The notes beneath the pieces are model-generated. The model ran no database searches. It was given only the letters and a program-made list of their open reading frames with translations, and was not told the origin of the DNA. The position numbers were made by a program, and so were the translations under genes. From positions 1 through 28,713 of the IMG/VR virus record IMGVR_UViG_3300013104_000067: a stretch of 28,713 bases of DNA. One strand, 5' to 3'. Shown one piece after another: positions 11,471 through 18,466 of this stretch (positions are counted from its first letter, which is position 1; each line of letters opens with the position of its first letter). Source of the stretch: a virus.

Positions 11471-11499
11471 TTGACGGGTGTGCACCTGTACTGTAATTT
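11471..11499 (+). promoter_or_regulatory. Candidate late promoter (pR'-like)
   Basis: TTGACG (11471-11476), an exact 17-bp spacer, TAATTT (11494-11499). It lies at the end of the membrane-protein gene, immediately before an intrinsic terminator and the lysis genes, the arrangement of lambda pR'. The start would be at about 11506. Confidence 0.6.
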
Positions 11500-11518
11500 A
11501 CATGCCACGTTGACATAG

Positions 11519-11553
11519 AAGCCCCCGGCGAAAGCTGGGGGCTTTTTCTTTTT
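11519..11553 (+). terminator. Intrinsic terminator before the lysis genes (tR'-like)
   Basis: AAGCCCCCGGC pairs with GCTGGGGGCTT around a GAAA tetraloop, with one G-U pair, followed by a T-rich tract ending at 11553. It starts about 13 nt after the predicted late transcript start, so late expression would need antitermination. Confidence 0.85.
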
Positions 11554-11563
11554 CGGAGACGCC

Positions 11564-12052
11564 ATGGCGCAAATCACTCCCCAACAGGCTGGCGGCGTGA
11601 ACGTCGTGGCCTTTCTCGACATGCTGGCGTGGTCCGAAGGGACCGACAACGGCAAGCAGGCGACCAAAGACCGTGGCTATGACGTGATCGTCGGTGGCCA
11701 CCTGTTCAATGGATATGCCGACCATCCGCGAGTCTTGGTGCCTCTGCCGAAGCTGGGCATCCAGTCCACCGCCGCAGGCCGCTACCAGCTGCTGCGCCAC
11801 TACTACGACGCCTACCGGAAGACGCTGGGCTTGAAGGACTTCTCTCCGCTGAGCCAAGACCTGATCGCACTCCAGCAGATCCGCGAGCGCCGCGCTCTGC
11901 CGCTGATCCAGGCGGGAAGGATCGCGGAGGCCATCAAGCAAGTCAGCAACATATGGGCAAGCCTGCCTGGTGCTGGCTACGGCCAGAACGAGCACAGGCT
12001 GGCTGACCTGTTGGCTGCGTACCGGAAGGCTGGCGGGACGGTGGCTCCGTGA
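11564..12052 (+). CDS. R: Endolysin, lambda R-type lytic transglycosylase (GH104)
   Basis: A 162-aa enzyme that cleaves peptidoglycan glycan strands at lysis. It aligns by eye with lambda gpR almost throughout: AFLDMLAWSEGTDNG with catalytic Glu25, GYDVIVGG, the TAAGRYQLL motif, YDAYRKTLGLKDFSP.SQD, ALQQI.ER, and SNIWASLPGAGYGQ near the end. Length matches the family. There is no signal peptide, so release needs a holin. The ATG at 11564 follows GGAG. It is the first gene after the late terminator and overlaps the next gene by four bases (GTGA). Confidence 0.97.
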   Translation: MAQITPQQAGGVNVVAFLDMLAWSEGTDNGKQATKDRGYDVIVGGHLFNGYADHPRVLVPLPKLGIQSTAAGRYQLLRHYYDAYRKTLGLKDFSPLSQDLIALQQIRERRALPLIQAGRIAEAIKQVSNIWASLPGAGYGQNEHRLADLLAAYRKAGGTVAP

Positions 12053-12363
12053 CCGGGGTCGATGTGGACTGGCAAGCCATCGGTACGGCCGTTGGCGGTC
12101 TGATGGTCGGCGCTGGTGGTGTTGCACTGTGGTGGCGCAAGCAGTTCGTTGAGACTGCCAGGGAAGGGGCCGAGGTCAACGTGATCCAACTGATGCGCGA
12201 AGAAGTGACCCGGCTGGGCGAACGGGTGGGGCGTATGGAAGCCAGGGAGCTGCGCTTGATCCGCCATATCTACCGGCTTGAAGGATTGATGCGCGCAGCC
12301 GGCTTGGAGCCGCCGCCGTTTGACCCGGACAGCGACACGATCAGGCTAGGGGGTTCCGAGTGA
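12049..12363 (+). CDS. Small membrane-anchored coiled-coil protein of the lysis cassette
   Basis: A 104-aa protein starting at the GTG at 12049, which overlaps the endolysin stop. There is one hydrophobic segment at about residues 8-29 (WQAIGTAVGGLMVGAGGVALWW), then a long charged helix (VNVIQLMREEVTRLGERVGRMEARE..HIYRLEGLMRAAGLEPPPF). Its place between endolysin and spanin genes makes it the best holin candidate in the cassette. A single anchor plus coiled coil is not a standard holin topology, and such proteins are usually left as hypothetical. It is coupled to Rz by a GTGA overlap. Confidence 0.7.
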   Translation: MTGVDVDWQAIGTAVGGLMVGAGGVALWWRKQFVETAREGAEVNVIQLMREEVTRLGERVGRMEARELRLIRHIYRLEGLMRAAGLEPPPFDPDSDTIRLGGSE

Positions 12364-12836
12364 GCAGGATCGCCATCGCGGTCGCCGCCTTCGCGCTTTG
12401 GTCCGGTGCCATGTTCGGTGCTGGCTGGGCTTGGCGCGGCGACCGATCTGAGGGTGTAGCCGCCAAACAACGCGCCGCCGGCGCTGAGGCATTCGCCGAC
12501 CAAGTGAATCAAACCCGCGCCACCGAGCAGAGCAAGGCGCTGCAGCTGGCTGACATTGGAGCCAAGCATGAAGAAGACCGGACTGCGGCCGAGGCCGTGC
12601 CTGCTGCTGTTGTTGCTGGCCTGCGCAGCGGCAACCTCCGCCTGCGCGACGACCTCGCCACCTGCCACACCGCTCGCCTGTCCGAAGCTGCCGCCGGCGC
12701 CGTCGAACGTGATGCGCGCGCCGAACTACGTCCAGAGGTTGTCGGAGCTGCTGTTCGAATCGTCACCGACGCCGAAGACCATGTCCGAGCCTGCCAAGCG
12801 GTGATCGCTGCTGACCGGCAGCCGGTGACGCAATGA
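12360..12836 (+). CDS. Rz: Rz-like inner-membrane spanin
   Basis: A 158-aa protein starting at GTG 12360. An N-terminal transmembrane anchor (residues 4-25, IAIAVAAFALWSGAMFGAGWAW) is followed by a long charged periplasmic helix with Gln/Ala/Glu repeats, and Cys residues in LATCHTAR and VRACQ. With an outer-membrane lipoprotein partner it fuses the two membranes in the last step of lysis. The partner gene is nested within it in another frame (12568-12804), the lambda Rz/Rz1 arrangement. Confidence 0.85.
   Translation: MSRIAIAVAAFALWSGAMFGAGWAWRGDRSEGVAAKQRAAGAEAFADQVNQTRATEQSKALQLADIGAKHEEDRTAAEAVPAAVVAGLRSGNLRLRDDLATCHTARLSEAAAGAVERDARAELRPEVVGAAVRIVTDAEDHVRACQAVIAADRQPVTQ
12568..12804 (+). 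CDS. Rz1: Rz1-like outer-membrane spanin lipoprotein, nested in Rz
   Basis: A 78-aa protein entirely inside the Rz gene in another frame. The signal peptide MKKTGLRPRPCLLLLLLACAAA is followed by lipobox-like ATSAC with Cys26 (Cys19 after LLA is an alternative). The mature part is Pro-rich (TSPPATPLACPKLPPAP), as in Rz1 proteins. The ATG at 12568 (MKK) is preferred over the in-frame start at 12556. It pairs with Rz across the periplasm. The combination of nesting, lipobox and proline content is diagnostic. Confidence 0.88.
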   Translation: MKKTGLRPRPCLLLLLLACAAATSACATTSPPATPLACPKLPPAPSNVMRAPNYVQRLSELLFESSPTPKTMSEPAKR

Positions 12837-13177
12837 ACCGCCGGATGCTGGCGCTTGGCCGGTTGAAGGTCGGCGAGATGAACAGGACCGAGGCGGCGTA
12901 TGCCGAACGCCTGCGCGTGTTGCAGGCCGCCGGCGAGATCCTGTGGCACCGGTTCGAGGGGCTGAAGCTGCGTCTGGCGGACAACACCTTTTACACGCCC
13001 GACTTTGCCGTGTTGGAGGCCGACCGCGTCATGGCCTGTCACGAGGTGAAGGGTCACTGGCAGGACGATGCCAGGGCCAAGATCAAGATTGCTGCGGCCA
13101 TGTACCCATTCCGCTTCATTGCGGTGAAGGCCAAGCCCAAGCGAGACGGCGGCGGCTGGGCAGTGGAGGAGTTCTGA
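12833..13177 (+). CDS. DUF1064-type PD-(D/E)xK nuclease
   Basis: A 114-aa protein with the small phage nuclease pattern: an N-terminal Glu in MNRTEAAYAERLRVLQAAGEI, Asp57 in YTPDFAVL, and Glu71-Val-Lys73 in ACHEVKGHW, followed by a KIKIAAAMYPF helix/strand. This D...ExK spacing and the phrase 'FYTPDF..' match DUF1064, related to Holliday-junction or T7 endonuclease I-like enzymes. It probably resolves branched DNA before packaging. The ATG at 12833 overlaps the Rz stop (ATGA). Confidence 0.85.
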   Translation: MNRRMLALGRLKVGEMNRTEAAYAERLRVLQAAGEILWHRFEGLKLRLADNTFYTPDFAVLEADRVMACHEVKGHWQDDARAKIKIAAAMYPFRFIAVKAKPKRDGGGWAVEEF

Positions 13178-13380
13178 TGAGCGGACATATTCACACCCCT
13201 GGCGACGGCCGAGGGCGGCGCAGAGTGCTCGTGGACGGCCGCGAGGTGAAGCGGGTTGTTTACGCCAACACAGTCACCGGTGAAGTGCGCCATTACGAAG
13301 ATCCCATCCGCATTGTGGGTGATGAACCTGTGACCCATAGCATGCGCGGCCACGTCGATGTGGAGTTCGTCAATGGCTGA
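13177..13380 (+). CDS. Small hypothetical phage protein
   Basis: A 67-aa protein with a His-rich start (MSGHIHTPGDGRGRRR) and a run of short strands (VLVDGREVKRVVYANTVTGEVRHYEDP), which suggests a compact beta fold. From memory 'VLVDGREVKRVVYANT..GEV' is recurrent in phages near nuclease and terminase genes, without function. The ATG at 13177 overlaps the upstream stop (TGATG). Confidence 0.7.
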   Translation: MSGHIHTPGDGRGRRRVLVDGREVKRVVYANTVTGEVRHYEDPIRIVGDEPVTHSMRGHVDVEFVNG

Positions 13381-13555
13381 GTCCCTGATGGCAGCTGTCC
13401 GCATGCGTTGGTGGCTGCGGTGCTACTTGGCCGTGGTGGTGTGGTTTGCCCGGACGACGGGCATGGAACCGGACTGGGATCGGGTCGAGCGGTGGATACG
13501 TCGCGGCCTGGTACTTCGAACAACGAGGGTTGCCGATGGACGTTGCACGGATTGA
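13373..13555 (+). CDS. Small hypothetical protein with a hydrophobic segment
   Basis: A 60-aa protein. The ATG at 13373 overlaps the previous gene by 8 bp. Residues about 12-27 (WWLRCYLAVVVWFA) are hydrophobic but short and interrupted by Arg, so a membrane anchor is uncertain. The rest is Arg- and Trp-rich. It overlaps the next gene by 20 bp. No function is assigned. Confidence 0.5.
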   Translation: MAESLMAAVRMRWWLRCYLAVVVWFARTTGMEPDWDRVERWIRRGLVLRTTRVADGRCTD

Positions 13556-13826
13556 AGCGCTGGCGGCAGAACTGGCCGCCGAGCAAGCTGCGCGCGCAGC
13601 CGCCGACGCCGCCTTGGCCGCGCGCATCGATGGCAGCACAGATGCTCGCATTGACCGTCTGGTCGGGGTCATCGAGCAGCAGGGCGGGCAGATCGCGGAG
13701 CTGGCGGCGCATGTCGGCATGCTGGTCCAAGCTGTCGCGCAGCTGTTGGGGGAGGAAGCTGGCACACCGGTTCCGGACGAAGGTGCCGAGCCTCCGCGCG
13801 TGGACTTGGACGGGAACCCGTACTGA
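13536..13826 (+). CDS. Coiled-coil hypothetical phage protein
   Basis: A 96-aa protein. Residues 1-45 are an Ala/Glu-rich helix (MDVARIEALAAELAAEQAARA...), followed by a second amphipathic helix (DRLVGVIEQQGGQIAELAAHVGMLVQAVAQLL) and an acidic, Pro-rich tail. A longer in-frame extension starts at 13446, but the Met at 13536 matches the start of the recognisable helical protein. It may pack as a coiled coil with a virion or packaging partner; unknown. Confidence 0.6.
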   Translation: MDVARIEALAAELAAEQAARAAADAALAARIDGSTDARIDRLVGVIEQQGGQIAELAAHVGMLVQAVAQLLGEEAGTPVPDEGAEPPRVDLDGNPY

Positions 13827-14152
13827 TGCCTGTCAGGCCAGCGCAGCACCGAGCGGCAGGTTGGCGTCCCTACAAAGAAACCAGCGCCCAGGTGCGCAAG
13901 AGGCAGGCCCGCCGCGCGCTGCCAACGAACTCAGCGCTCTGGAGGCGGATCCGAGCGGTGGTGCTGGCCCGTGAGCCGCTGTGCAGGTGCTGCGCGGAGC
14001 AGGGAAGGGTGCGGGCAGCCACTGAGGTCGACCACATCGACGGGGACGATGCCAACAACGCCGACAGCAACCTGCAGCCCCTGTGCCGGCCGTGCCACAG
14101 CACGAAAACAGCGCTGGAGAACGGCGGATTCGGCCGAGGAGCGCGGGATTGA
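13826..14152 (+). CDS. HNH endonuclease next to the terminase genes
   Basis: A 108-aa protein with a classic HNH core: a CRCC pair (Cys53, Cys56), EVDHIDGDD with His70, NLQPLCRPCH with Asn82, Cys87, Cys90 and His91, and STKT following. HK97-group phages keep such a nuclease (HK97 gp74 type) beside the terminase genes, where it helps cos cleavage. Here it lies just before the proposed cos region and TerS, as expected. The start overlaps the previous stop (TGATG). Confidence 0.92.
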   Translation: MPVRPAQHRAAGWRPYKETSAQVRKRQARRALPTNSALWRRIRAVVLAREPLCRCCAEQGRVRAATEVDHIDGDDANNADSNLQPLCRPCHSTKTALENGGFGRGARD

Positions 14153-14316
14153 TGGTTCCACGAGCGTGGAACGTCCACAATCACGCAAATTAACTAAATA
14201 TTAACATTTTAACGGGGGGGAGGGTCAAAGTTCGGCGCCCTCTCGCGACGATACGCGCGCCCCCCTTTCTTCGCGCGTCCACAGAATTTGAATTTCAGAT
14301 TTGGAGCTGACCGGCG
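14153..14316. other. Non-coding gap with candidate cos site
   Basis: This 164-bp gap lies between the HNH gene and TerS, the standard cos position in HK97-like phages. It has an AT-rich block (14189-14212), a G-run (ACGGGGGGGAGGG from 14212), GC-rich dyad-like segments (GGCGCC, TCGCGA, ACGCGCGC) and a C-run near 14260-14266. The exact nicking positions and the overhang cannot be read from sequence alone. Confidence 0.6.
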
Positions 14317-14697
14317 ATGGCCAGGCACAAGCAGCCCGCCGAGCTGGCCAAGCTCAAGGGGGCGGATAAGCGCAACCCACAGCGCTACAAAACCGAGGCG
14401 CCAAAGACCGGGAAGGCGCTGGGCAAGGTGCCCGGCCATCTGCCCGAAGAGGTCTCAGTGGTCTGGAAGGAGCTGGAGAAGTGCGCCCTGCCGGGCGTCC
14501 TCACCAGCGCAGACCGTTTCATCATGGAAGTGGCGTCATCGCTGCTTTCCGAGTTCCGCGCCAATCGCGGCGAGTTCGTCGCGGCCAAGTACTCCCACCT
14601 GATCGGCTGCCTGGCGCGCTTGGGCCTGACCCCGGCGGACCGTCAGAAGCTGGGGACCGAGAAGACCCCGGAGGGCAACCCATTCGACGAGTTCTGA
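14317..14697 (+). CDS. terS: Terminase small subunit (P27/Terminase_4 family)
   Basis: A 126-aa DNA-packaging protein that recognises the packaging site and regulates the large subunit. The N terminus MARHKQPAELAKLKGADKRNP and the LPEEVSVVWKELEKCALPGVLTSADRFIMEVASSLLSEFR region, with the tail LGLTPADRQKLG...NPFDEF, follow the P27-type small terminase pattern. It begins right after the cos candidate and ends 3 bp before TerL. Confidence 0.92.
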   Translation: MARHKQPAELAKLKGADKRNPQRYKTEAPKTGKALGKVPGHLPEEVSVVWKELEKCALPGVLTSADRFIMEVASSLLSEFRANRGEFVAAKYSHLIGCLARLGLTPADRQKLGTEKTPEGNPFDEF

Positions 14698-14700
14698 TCC

Positions 14701-16371
14701 ATGACCCCCACCGAATCAGCCAAGGCCTACGCCAAGGGCGTGACGGCGGGAAAGATCATTGCCAACGAGTTCATCCGGTTGGCCTGCCAGCGGTTCCTCG
14801 ATGACCTGAAGCGAAAGGGGGCCGACTGGCCCTACAAGTACGACGCCGAGAAGGCAGACCGTGCGGTGCGCTTCATGGAGAAGATGCCGCACACCAAGGG
14901 AAAGTGGGCGGCGCAGAAGCGGCTGCTGGTGCTTGAGCCCTGGCAGCGCTTCATTGAGTGCAATTTGTTCGGCTGGGTCCACAAGAAGACGGGGCATCGG
15001 CGGTTCCGCCGTGCCTACGAGGAGATCCCGCGCAAGAACGGCAAGTCGCTTCGCCTGGCTGCCCGTGGCCTGTACTTGTTCTGCGCAGACGGCGAGGCAG
15101 GTGCCGAGGTCTACTCAGGCGCCACCAGCGAGAAACAGGCCTTCGAGGTGTTTCGGCCGGCCTGGCAGATGGTCCAGAAACTGCCGGCGCTGCGCTCGCG
15201 CTTCGGCATTGAGCAGGCTGGCAACCCGAAGAACCCCGGCCCGCTCTTCGTCATGGAGGACATGTCGAAGTTCGAGACGATGATCGGCAAGCCGGGCGAC
15301 GGTTCGAGCCCGCATGCTGCGCTCGTGGACGAGTACCACGAGCACGACGACGACCACATGGTCGATGCGATGGAAACGGGCATGGGCGCGCGCGAGCAGC
15401 CCCTGCTGTCGATCATCACCACAGCCGGCACCAATCTATCCGGCCCTTGCTTCGAAATGCGGGGCGATGCGATACGCATCCTGCGCGGCGAGGTCACCGA
15501 CGAAACGGTTTTCGCCGCGATCTACTGCATCGATGAGGGCGACCGTTGGGACGACCCGGCGAGCCTGCGCAAAGCTAACCCCAACTACGGCGTGTCTGTA
15601 TTCGAGCAGTTCCTGCTCGATCAGCTGGCCAAGGCAAAGCGGTCAGCGAGCAAGCAGAGCGCTTTCCGCACCAAGCACTTGAACGACTGGGTGGGCGCCA
15701 AGCTCGCGTGGATGAACATGCTGGCGTGGCAGCGGCAGAAGCGGGCGTTTGAGATTGACGACTTCGCCGGGTGCCCGTGCTGGGTCGGCGTTGACCTGGC
15801 TTCGAAGCTGGACGTAGCCGCGGTCGTGATGCTGTTCGAGAAGGACGACAGCTACTACGTCATCCCAAGGTTCTACGTGCCGGAGTCGGCCGTGGAGGAT
15901 AACGAGAAGTACCAGCATTTCCTGCTGGACGAGCTGATCGTGTCCACCCCCGGCAACATGACCGATTACGCCTTCATCGAAGAAGAGCTGAAGGAGCTTG
16001 CCGCGCGGGGTATCGACGTTCGGGATATCGCGTTCGATCCGGCCCAGGCGGCATACCTCATGACGAGGCTGGAGCAGGAAAGCCTGCCGGTGGTCGAGAT
16101 GGCACAGTCCGTGCGCAATCTGTCAGAGCCGATGAAGGAAGTGGAAGCGCTGATCCTCTCACGTCGCTTGTGGCACGACGGCAACGCGGCGATGACATGG
16201 ATGATGGGCAACGTGGTTGCGCGCCTGGACGCGAAGGAGCACGTCTACCCGCGCAAGGAAAAGATGGAGAGCAAGATCGACGGCGCGGTGGCGCTAATCA
16301 TGGCCATGGGCCGCGCCATGCAGGCGCGGGACACCGGCACAACCCAACAAGGCTTCGTGGTGATCGACTGA
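14701..16371 (+). CDS. terL: Terminase large subunit (HK97-like)
   Basis: A 556-aa packaging motor and nuclease. The ATPase part has Walker A PRKNGKS (residues 110-116) and Walker B HAALVDEYHEH with Glu211; SIITTAGTN provides the coupling motif. The nuclease part starts with WVGVDLASKLDVAAVV, with Asp365 as the first metal ligand, and contains VRDIAFDPAQAAYL further on. Length is normal for this family. The start at 14701 is close behind TerS, and the stop overlaps the portal start (TGATG). Confidence 0.97.
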   Translation: MTPTESAKAYAKGVTAGKIIANEFIRLACQRFLDDLKRKGADWPYKYDAEKADRAVRFMEKMPHTKGKWAAQKRLLVLEPWQRFIECNLFGWVHKKTGHRRFRRAYEEIPRKNGKSLRLAARGLYLFCADGEAGAEVYSGATSEKQAFEVFRPAWQMVQKLPALRSRFGIEQAGNPKNPGPLFVMEDMSKFETMIGKPGDGSSPHAALVDEYHEHDDDHMVDAMETGMGAREQPLLSIITTAGTNLSGPCFEMRGDAIRILRGEVTDETVFAAIYCIDEGDRWDDPASLRKANPNYGVSVFEQFLLDQLAKAKRSASKQSAFRTKHLNDWVGAKLAWMNMLAWQRQKRAFEIDDFAGCPCWVGVDLASKLDVAAVVMLFEKDDSYYVIPRFYVPESAVEDNEKYQHFLLDELIVSTPGNMTDYAFIEEELKELAARGIDVRDIAFDPAQAAYLMTRLEQESLPVVEMAQSVRNLSEPMKEVEALILSRRLWHDGNAAMTWMMGNVVARLDAKEHVYPRKEKMESKIDGAVALIMAMGRAMQARDTGTTQQGFVVID

Positions 16372-17675
16372 TGTTCGGACTATTCGAGAAGAACCGGCGG
16401 GCCGATGCCCGCGACCGTATCGAGCCGACGATCAGCAACCTGGTCGACGGCGAGGTGATCCAATCCTCCAGCCCGGCAATGTTCGAGGTGTTCGGGAACC
16501 CGACGACCGCCTCTGGTGCCGTTGTCAGCCCGGAATCCGCGATGCGGGTCTCGGCGGTGTTCGCCGCCGTTTCGTTGCTGGCAGGTGCGATAGCCCAGCT
16601 GCCGCTGCCCGTCTTCGAGCGCGTGGATGGGCACCGCAAGCGGGCTGAGCACGACTACTGGTGGCTGCTTAACGAACAGTTCTCCTCCGGTTGGTCAAGC
16701 GCCACCGGCTGGGAGTTCATCGTCGGCCAAATGCTGCTGCGCGGTGATGGCGTCGCCTACGTGACGCGCAACCGCGCCGGCGTGGCGACCGGGCTGATTC
16801 CCTGGCCCCGCGACAGAGTGATGATTCTCAAGCAGGACAAGACCAGCCCGCGTGAACCGACGCGCCTGCAGTACACGTTCCACGACGTGGAGGGGTACTT
16901 CACCGTTGACCAGGACGATGTGCTCCATTTCCCCGGCTTCGGATTCAACGGCGTGCACGGCATGTCGGTGATCCAGTGGGGTGCTCGGAACGGCATCGGC
17001 ATTGCCATCCAAGGGGATGAGCATGCCGGCAAGTTCTTCAGCGAGGGCGGTAAGCCGGAGGTGGCCATCACGGCGACCAACAAGATGAACCAGGCGATGC
17101 AGGATGACTTCCGCGATGCCTGGGTCAAGAAGTACGGAGGCACGCAGGGCAACCGCCGCATACCTCTGATCCTGACGGAAGGGCTCGATATCAAGGAGCT
17201 GACCATGTCCGCCGTCGACCAGCAGCTGCTGGAGTCCCGGCAATGGCAGGTCATCGACGTGGCTCGCGCATTCGGTGTTCCGCCTCACATGATCGGCGAG
17301 ACGACCAAGTCCACCAGCTGGGGCAGCGGCATCGAGAGTATGGGCATCGGCTTCGTGAAGTACACGCTGGGTCCGCACCTGAAACGGATAAAGGACGAGC
17401 TGAACCGCAAGCTGTTCCGCACGCCGCGCTACTTCGTTGAGCACAACGTTGACATGTTCATGGCCGGTGACTCAAAAACGCAGGCTGAGTACTTCAGCAA
17501 GGCGCTGGGCGGCCCCGGAACACAAGGCTGGATGGCCGTGAACGAAGTCCGCCGCCTCAAGAACCTGCCTCCCATCGAGGGTGGCGACGAGCTTTACAAA
17601 CCGAAAGATCCCGCGCCGCCGGCGAAGCCCAGCGGCGACGACCCTGAAAGGAACCCTGACGATGCCGATTCCTAA
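16371..17675 (+). CDS. Portal protein (HK97 family)
   Basis: A 434-aa protein forming the dodecameric portal through which DNA enters the head. The start at 16371 (MFGLFEKNRR) overlaps the TerL stop; an upstream in-frame extension lies within terL. Typical features are SAVFAAVSLLAGAIAQLPLPVF near the N terminus, LLNEQF...W.FIVGQMLLRGDGVAYV, LHFPGFGFNGVHGMSVI, and the FGVPPHMIGETTKSTSWGSGIESMGIGF motif. The tail is Pro/Asp-rich. It overlaps the protease gene by 14 bp. Confidence 0.95.
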   Translation: MFGLFEKNRRADARDRIEPTISNLVDGEVIQSSSPAMFEVFGNPTTASGAVVSPESAMRVSAVFAAVSLLAGAIAQLPLPVFERVDGHRKRAEHDYWWLLNEQFSSGWSSATGWEFIVGQMLLRGDGVAYVTRNRAGVATGLIPWPRDRVMILKQDKTSPREPTRLQYTFHDVEGYFTVDQDDVLHFPGFGFNGVHGMSVIQWGARNGIGIAIQGDEHAGKFFSEGGKPEVAITATNKMNQAMQDDFRDAWVKKYGGTQGNRRIPLILTEGLDIKELTMSAVDQQLLESRQWQVIDVARAFGVPPHMIGETTKSTSWGSGIESMGIGFVKYTLGPHLKRIKDELNRKLFRTPRYFVEHNVDMFMAGDSKTQAEYFSKALGGPGTQGWMAVNEVRRLKNLPPIEGGDELYKPKDPAPPAKPSGDDPERNPDDADS

Positions 17676-18399
17676 GCTGCTGCAGCTGGCCAAGAACAAT
17701 ACAGGCCAGTCCCAGCCGATCCGCGCCGAGGCGGACGGCAACGAGGCCACCATCTACCTGCACGGCGTTATCGGTGGGTGGTGGGGCGACATTGACGAAA
17801 CGATGTTCGCCCAGGCCATGGCGGGCATTGACGCGGACGTGATCCACCTGCGCATTGACTCGCCCGGCGGCGACGTGTTCGCGGCACGTTCGATGATGAC
17901 CGCCATTGCCCAGCACAAGGCAACGGTAATTGCCCACATCGATGGCTTGGCCGCCTCGGCTATGACGGGGGTTTGCATGGCATGCGACAAGGTCGAGATC
18001 AGCCAAGGCGCCGGGTTCATGATCCACAACGCGTGGACAATCACAGTCGGCAACAAGGCAGACATGACCAAGACTGGCGAGCTGCTGGCCAAGATCGATG
18101 CCGGCCTGGCTGGTGACTACACCCGCCGCACCGGCAAGGATCAGGCGCAGATCGTCCAGTGGATGGACGAAGAGACCTGGTTCACGGCTGACGAGGCCAA
18201 GGAACACGGCTTCGCAGACGAGGTGGTGGAGATCGTGGGCAAGAAGAAGGCATCCAACACCTGGGATCTTTCCGCATACGACAACGCTCCGGCCGCGCTG
18301 GCCAATCGCAAGACCGAACCCGACGACGGCGCAGCCGCCGCGGCCCACAAAGCCAACCTGTCGCGCCGTCTGGCGCTGCTGGAACGCTCCGCTGCGTAA
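17662..18399 (+). CDS. ClpP-like head maturation protease
   Basis: A 245-aa serine protease of the ClpP/S14 fold that processes the capsid during head maturation. Visible are LRIDSPGGDVFAARSM (oxyanion region), the nucleophile Ser99 in GLAASAMTGV and His122 in GAGFMIHNAW; the third residue is probably an Asp further along. The start is the ATG at 17662 with AAAGGA 9 nt upstream, overlapping the portal gene. It lies between portal and capsid, its standard place. The C terminus is Ala-rich and charged. Confidence 0.93.
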   Translation: MPIPKLLQLAKNNTGQSQPIRAEADGNEATIYLHGVIGGWWGDIDETMFAQAMAGIDADVIHLRIDSPGGDVFAARSMMTAIAQHKATVIAHIDGLAASAMTGVCMACDKVEISQGAGFMIHNAWTITVGNKADMTKTGELLAKIDAGLAGDYTRRTGKDQAQIVQWMDEETWFTADEAKEHGFADEVVEIVGKKKASNTWDLSAYDNAPAALANRKTEPDDGAAAAAHKANLSRRLALLERSAA

Positions 18400-18424
18400 G
18401 CGACTCCCGCCCGCAGTTACTCCG

Positions 18425-18447
18425 ACCGCCGAAAGGCGGTTTTTTTT
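18425..18447 (+). terminator. Terminator-like hairpin between protease and capsid genes
   Basis: ACCGCC (18425-18430), a GAAA loop, GGCGGT (18435-18440), then a run of eight T. The stem is short but the T tract is excellent. In the middle of the late operon it would attenuate transcription or require an antiterminated polymerase. Confidence 0.65.
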
Positions 18448-18466
18448 CGACCAGAGGAAATAGCCA

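Noticed and set aside
12943-13176. Upstream extension of the 67-aa gene at 13177
   Set aside because: It overlaps the nuclease gene entirely; the TGATG junction at 13177 gives the natural start.
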